A stretch of 41,658 nucleotides of DNA, taken from a virus. Below the pieces are notes generated by a model. It was given only the letters and a program-made list of their open reading frames with translations, was not told the origin of the DNA and did no database searches. The stretch covers positions 1 through 41,658 of IMG/VR virus record IMGVR_UViG_3300027996_000069; one strand, written 5' to 3'. The translations under genes and the position numbers were made by a program. Position 1 is the stretch's first letter, and every line of letters starts with the position of its first letter. Shown piece after piece: positions 38,409 through 41,658 of the stretch.

Positions 38409-39272
38409 ATGAATATAGTAATAAAATTAACAGCCTCTGGACCAAATTTAGGTCCCTTTGATATACTTTCTGAAACTAGAAAGGTGTTGAGAAGCGGTGT
38501 GTCTAGAATTGAATTATCAGATGGAATTACTGTTACTGTTACTGCAAAAGAAGATAACTTTATTATATTAAAATCTAATGGTAACTGTGCTATAGAAAAA
38601 GTTATACAAATAGAAGACATATCTACTAGTGATTATAACAATCTTAATTATAGTCAAATTGTTACAGGTTGCTTGTGGACACATTTAAAAAATCCACAAA
38701 TATATAATTACTACTATGGAAAAATAGAACCATACATTATAGAGTATCCATTTTCATATAGCTATAATGATGAACTACTACAAAATGTAAAAGACTACAG
38801 TAAGGTATATAAATACTTACCGTCTGATGTTGGATCTTTTGACACTAATAGTAAAATACAAATAGATAATAAATGGTTTAACAAAGCTGTATTATATAAC
38901 GGTCAACAATCTACAGGATTGTTAAAGCTTGTTCCTAAACCAGAGAATAATTTGTCAGCATATATGCAATATCCTATATTAAATACTGACAGTAAAACTA
39001 TCACATTTTCAAAAAGTGATAACTTCTATCAGTATAACACATTCTGGGCATTACAAGTAGATGATGAATTACCATTATTTAATAGCTCTTGTGAATCACT
39101 GTCTATAGATAAAGTGATTAATCAATCTAATATGGATTATGGAAATAGATCATTTAAAAAAGCAACATTAAGAGCTAAGAATTTAAAGGTTAGACACATA
39201 CTTGATGACTCATCAACAACACATATAGTAAGTCAGTTTATTGTAACACCATCACAAATATCATATAAATAA
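38409..39272 (+). CDS. FDLYS-like domain fused to a detached muzzle C-terminus, 287 aa
   Basis: Residues 1-75 are a divergent FDLYS-like domain (IKLTASGPNLGPFDILSET, then NFIILKSNGNCAIEKVIQI). Residues about 90-287 (CLWTHLKNPQIYNYYYGKIE, EYPFSYSYNDELLQNVKDYS, KSDNFYQYNTFWALQVDDEL, NMDYGNRSFKKATLRAKNLK, THIVSQFIVTPSQISYK) look like the region that, as far as I recall, normally forms the end of crAss-like muzzle proteins. The ATG lies 2 nt after the muzzle stop, so the two would be made together. I infer that the muzzle has been split and its end now carries its own N-terminal domain. Length comparison with a standard muzzle would test this. Confidence 0.65.
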   Translation: MNIVIKLTASGPNLGPFDILSETRKVLRSGVSRIELSDGITVTVTAKEDNFIILKSNGNCAIEKVIQIEDISTSDYNNLNYSQIVTGCLWTHLKNPQIYNYYYGKIEPYIIEYPFSYSYNDELLQNVKDYSKVYKYLPSDVGSFDTNSKIQIDNKWFNKAVLYNGQQSTGLLKLVPKPENNLSAYMQYPILNTDSKTITFSKSDNFYQYNTFWALQVDDELPLFNSSCESLSIDKVINQSNMDYGNRSFKKATLRAKNLKVRHILDDSSTTHIVSQFIVTPSQISYK

Positions 39273-41658
39273 TGGCAAAAGGTTTATCAGCAGCAAAAGC
39301 TAAAAAGATGCTAGAGGATGGAAGAGTCCGAGGCACTGCACTCACAGAGAAACAAAAGAAGTTATTTGGTGCAGTGGCTGATGGTGCCACACCTTTGAAA
39401 GCAATCAACGGTGGTTGGCTAGATAAGTTTGCTATGGGAGGAAGTCTTCCAGGTGCATCTGGTATGATGTATTCACGTAACTCTGGTTCTTCTGCAATGT
39501 CTCCTCCTAACCTTACTAAAGCTCAAGATGGAGATAAAGTAATGTATGGTACGCCTGAATATGAAGCTGCATATGAGGAAGGTAGATTTGCTCATGTACC
39601 TAATCTCTTAGATGAGGTTGTTATAGATAGTGGTGTAGATTATGAGAAAGATATTTATTATGATACCTTAACAGAGCAAGAAAAAGATCTTTATCACAAC
39701 GACTATAGTCCAATTGGAACCGCTGTTAGAAGAAAAGCTCAAACAAAAAGAGGACTTGCTGAGGATACTTATGATTTTGTTAATCCTATAATGTATGGAG
39801 CGTTAGGTCTTGCTGGAGGTATGATGGCTGCTCCAGCAGTAACAACATTAGCTAGAGGTGCTGCACCATATGTAAGTAGATGGGTTCTTAACCCAATTCA
39901 AAAGGTGTTAGGTTATAAACCTTTTGGAGGCCCTGTAAGTATAGGTAATGTAATAGATGTAGGTAGTGCTGCTGATGCTGCTTATTCTACTCCTAAAGCA
40001 TATGATAAATTCAAAGAAAATCCTAGTTTTGATACAGGGTTAGATCTTGGTTTAACAGCAATGGATATAATTCCATATGGTGAAATATTTACAGGAGGTA
40101 AAAACATTAAAAAAGCATATAATTATGCAAGCGACAAGGTTAGTACTCTTTTTAGAGGAATACCTCAAAATGCAAATATACCTACAGGGATTAATTTAGA
40201 AACAACACCTCTTAGAGATGCTGTCACTCAACCTAACATCTGGCCAACAAGTAGCCCATTGCCTAAAAACATGGAACCTTATATTTCTAAAAAGATTTAT
40301 CCATTTAATAAAGAGCAAGAAGTATTTGAATCTTTTTTATCTACTGATAAACAACTTAAGAATATAGATTCAAAAAGTCTTTATTATGATCAAGCTGGAA
40401 AACTAATAACAAAAGGTGAAGCTGACAATCTTCTTTACCCACCAGAGTATCAAAAGAATGGTGGAGATGTAGATAAAGCACAGTATGGGAGAATACTGAG
40501 GTGGGGAAAGGATTTATATGATGGTATTAGAGGAGTTGATAATGTTGTTGATGTTGCAAACACAGTTAGAAAAACTAGTAAAATTGTTGATAATGCATGG
40601 GCAGTAAAACCGCTACCAGGATTGCATTTAAAATCAACAATGGACAATGGTGCTATTTCTAAAATAATAGAATCTAAGACTGGACTGATAAATACAGAAC
40701 AAGCTTTAGCTATTATAGCTAAAGAATCAGGAGGCACTGAAAAGGTAGCTCTTATAAGACAACAATTGGGAGATAACATTCCTAAGAAAATAGATTATAA
40801 TGACTTTAGAACAAAAACGCAAGAAAGTCTTATTCCTTTAGAAGTTAAAATAAATCCAGACGGTAGAGCTGCTTATGGTTTACAGAATATTGGCTATGGT
40901 GACTTTTGGGACGATGGTACAAAATTATCAGATGTTGGAATACTAGAAAATAATGCTTTAACTATTAGTAATAGAACTCAATTTGGTGGAGGTTCAAGTA
41001 TGCATGGTAATCCTGATGACACATTAGGTCATGTACATTTTTTAAGAGATTTAGACAATCCACAAACATTAACTGTAACACAAATACAATCTGATGCGTT
41101 TCAAGGTGGATATGCAACAATGCCAAAAACTATAGAAGATGCTAACAAAAATATTTTACGAAATGAAAAACATCTTGAAAACCAAAAAAGAATTTTAAAC
41201 AGTGCTGTTCAACAACCAGATAGTAGTTGGTTATATCCAGATGGCTCTTTAATTCCTGATGGTATACACAAACAAGGTGTACAAGGTCAAGAGGCAATAA
41301 ATGCAATGCAAAGAGCAGAAGCAAAAAACCTTTCACAAAAACAATTATTAAAAAAGAATCATCAAGAAAGATATTTACAAGAGGTTGTAAATTATGCAGC
41401 TCAAAGAGGAGACCTAAATAAAGTAAGAGTTCCAACAATGGAAACTGCCGCTAAAATACAAAACTATACTCCTAATTATGATACTAATGTACCAGGTGCT
41501 GATGCATTTGAATTTAACCTTAGTGATTATGGTGGAACGGAACAAAGTATTCTTAAAAAATATAAAGATCAACCTAAAAATATTAAAAAACTATATGGTC
41601 AAGATGCTATAATAGTAACTGATGGAAAAGGTAATACTTGGTATGAGTTTGATATACC
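39272..41658 (+). CDS. Large virion/cargo-like protein, N-terminal 795 codons (cut by window end)
   Basis: The frame opens at 39272 (TAATG overlap with the 287-aa gene) and stays open to the end. The N-terminus (LSAAKAKKMLEDGRVRGTAL, TEKQKKLFGAVADGATPL, NGGWLDKFAMGGSLPGASGM) is a pattern I know from the starts of large virion proteins in Bacteroidota phages. A Gly/Ala hydrophobic stretch (IMYGALGLAGGMMAAPAV) may be a membrane-active segment. The part near residues 560-795 (HVHFLRDLDNPQTLTVTQIQ, then SD; KVRVPTMETAAKIQNY; GKGNTWYEFDIP) resembles the 'E/QIQSD' domain found in MuF-type and polyvalent phage proteins. It is probably an injected or internal virion protein. Confidence 0.7.
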   Translation, partial: MAKGLSAAKAKKMLEDGRVRGTALTEKQKKLFGAVADGATPLKAINGGWLDKFAMGGSLPGASGMMYSRNSGSSAMSPPNLTKAQDGDKVMYGTPEYEAAYEEGRFAHVPNLLDEVVIDSGVDYEKDIYYDTLTEQEKDLYHNDYSPIGTAVRRKAQTKRGLAEDTYDFVNPIMYGALGLAGGMMAAPAVTTLARGAAPYVSRWVLNPIQKVLGYKPFGGPVSIGNVIDVGSAADAAYSTPKAYDKFKENPSFDTGLDLGLTAMDIIPYGEIFTGGKNIKKAYNYASDKVSTLFRGIPQNANIPTGINLETTPLRDAVTQPNIWPTSSPLPKNMEPYISKKIYPFNKEQEVFESFLSTDKQLKNIDSKSLYYDQAGKLITKGEADNLLYPPEYQKNGGDVDKAQYGRILRWGKDLYDGIRGVDNVVDVANTVRKTSKIVDNAWAVKPLPGLHLKSTMDNGAISKIIESKTGLINTEQALAIIAKESGGTEKVALIRQQLGDNIPKKIDYNDFRTKTQESLIPLEVKINPDGRAAYGLQNIGYGDFWDDGTKLSDVGILENNALTISNRTQFGGGSSMHGNPDDTLGHVHFLRDLDNPQTLTVTQIQSDAFQGGYATMPKTIEDANKNILRNEKHLENQKRILNSAVQQPDSSWLYPDGSLIPDGIHKQGVQGQEAINAMQRAEAKNLSQKQLLKKNHQERYLQEVVNYAAQRGDLNKVRVPTMETAAKIQNYTPNYDTNVPGADAFEFNLSDYGGTEQSILKKYKDQPKNIKKLYGQDAIIVTDGKGNTWYEFDI

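Overview
The window looks like part of a lytic crAss-like (Crassvirales-type) podovirus genome infecting a member of the Bacteroidota, probably aquatic. The reasons are: the late block runs terminase large subunit, crAss-like portal, acidic scaffold, HK97-type capsid protein, ring/adaptor proteins and a very large P22 gp10-like muzzle protein; an IHF/HU-like protein lies just upstream of the terminase; the DNA is AT-rich; translation starts have A-rich leaders rather than strong Shine-Dalgarno sites; and there are Bacteroidota-type promoters (TTTG, 19-21 nt, TANNTTTR). TAG acts as a normal stop (capsid gene, 13806-13808; 379-aa gene, 16859-16861), so there is no sign of the TAG recoding known from some gut crAss-like phages. 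No tRNA, integrase, transposon or CRISPR array was found.

Layout. (1) 1-3945, minus strand: a tightly tiled set of about 15 small accessory genes. Many share ATGA or TAATG overlaps and several are too short for ordinary gene calling. They include a Fis-type HTH protein, a DUF3820-like protein, two zinc-knuckle peptides and two single-span membrane peptides. (2) 3946-4273: a divergent control region with G-rich tracts, palindromes and a rightward promoter. (3) 4274-6194, plus strand: winged-helix protein, IHF-like protein, Cys-rich zinc protein and small pre-terminase genes. (4) 6198-16861: packaging and capsid genes, ending in a strong intrinsic terminator. (5) 16958-28176: a large accessory virion/adhesin locus. 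It holds a double-vWA protein, a protein with two propeller-like regions, a trypsin-like protease, a tail-collar protein, and several copies of a roughly 75-residue domain (called the FDLYS domain here), some joined to poly-threonine linkers. (6) 28208-28321: terminator followed by a promoter. (7) 28347-41658: metallophosphoesterase, ring/adaptor proteins, a 2206-aa muzzle protein, the apparently detached muzzle C-terminus, and a large virion/cargo protein cut by the window end.

How the parts work together. Regions 4, 5 and 7 would build a short-tailed virion. Region 5, together with extensions grafted onto the muzzle, looks like a modular display system: a small shared N-terminal domain, Thr-rich linkers of varying length, and swappable beta-rich, vWA, protease or collar modules. 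The most noteworthy points are this module family, the muzzle split into two genes by the same modules, an A8 frameshift site that restores a normal gene junction, and paired operator-like and G-quadruplex-prone sequences around the divergent control region. Functions are assigned from sequence recognition alone; no searches were run.
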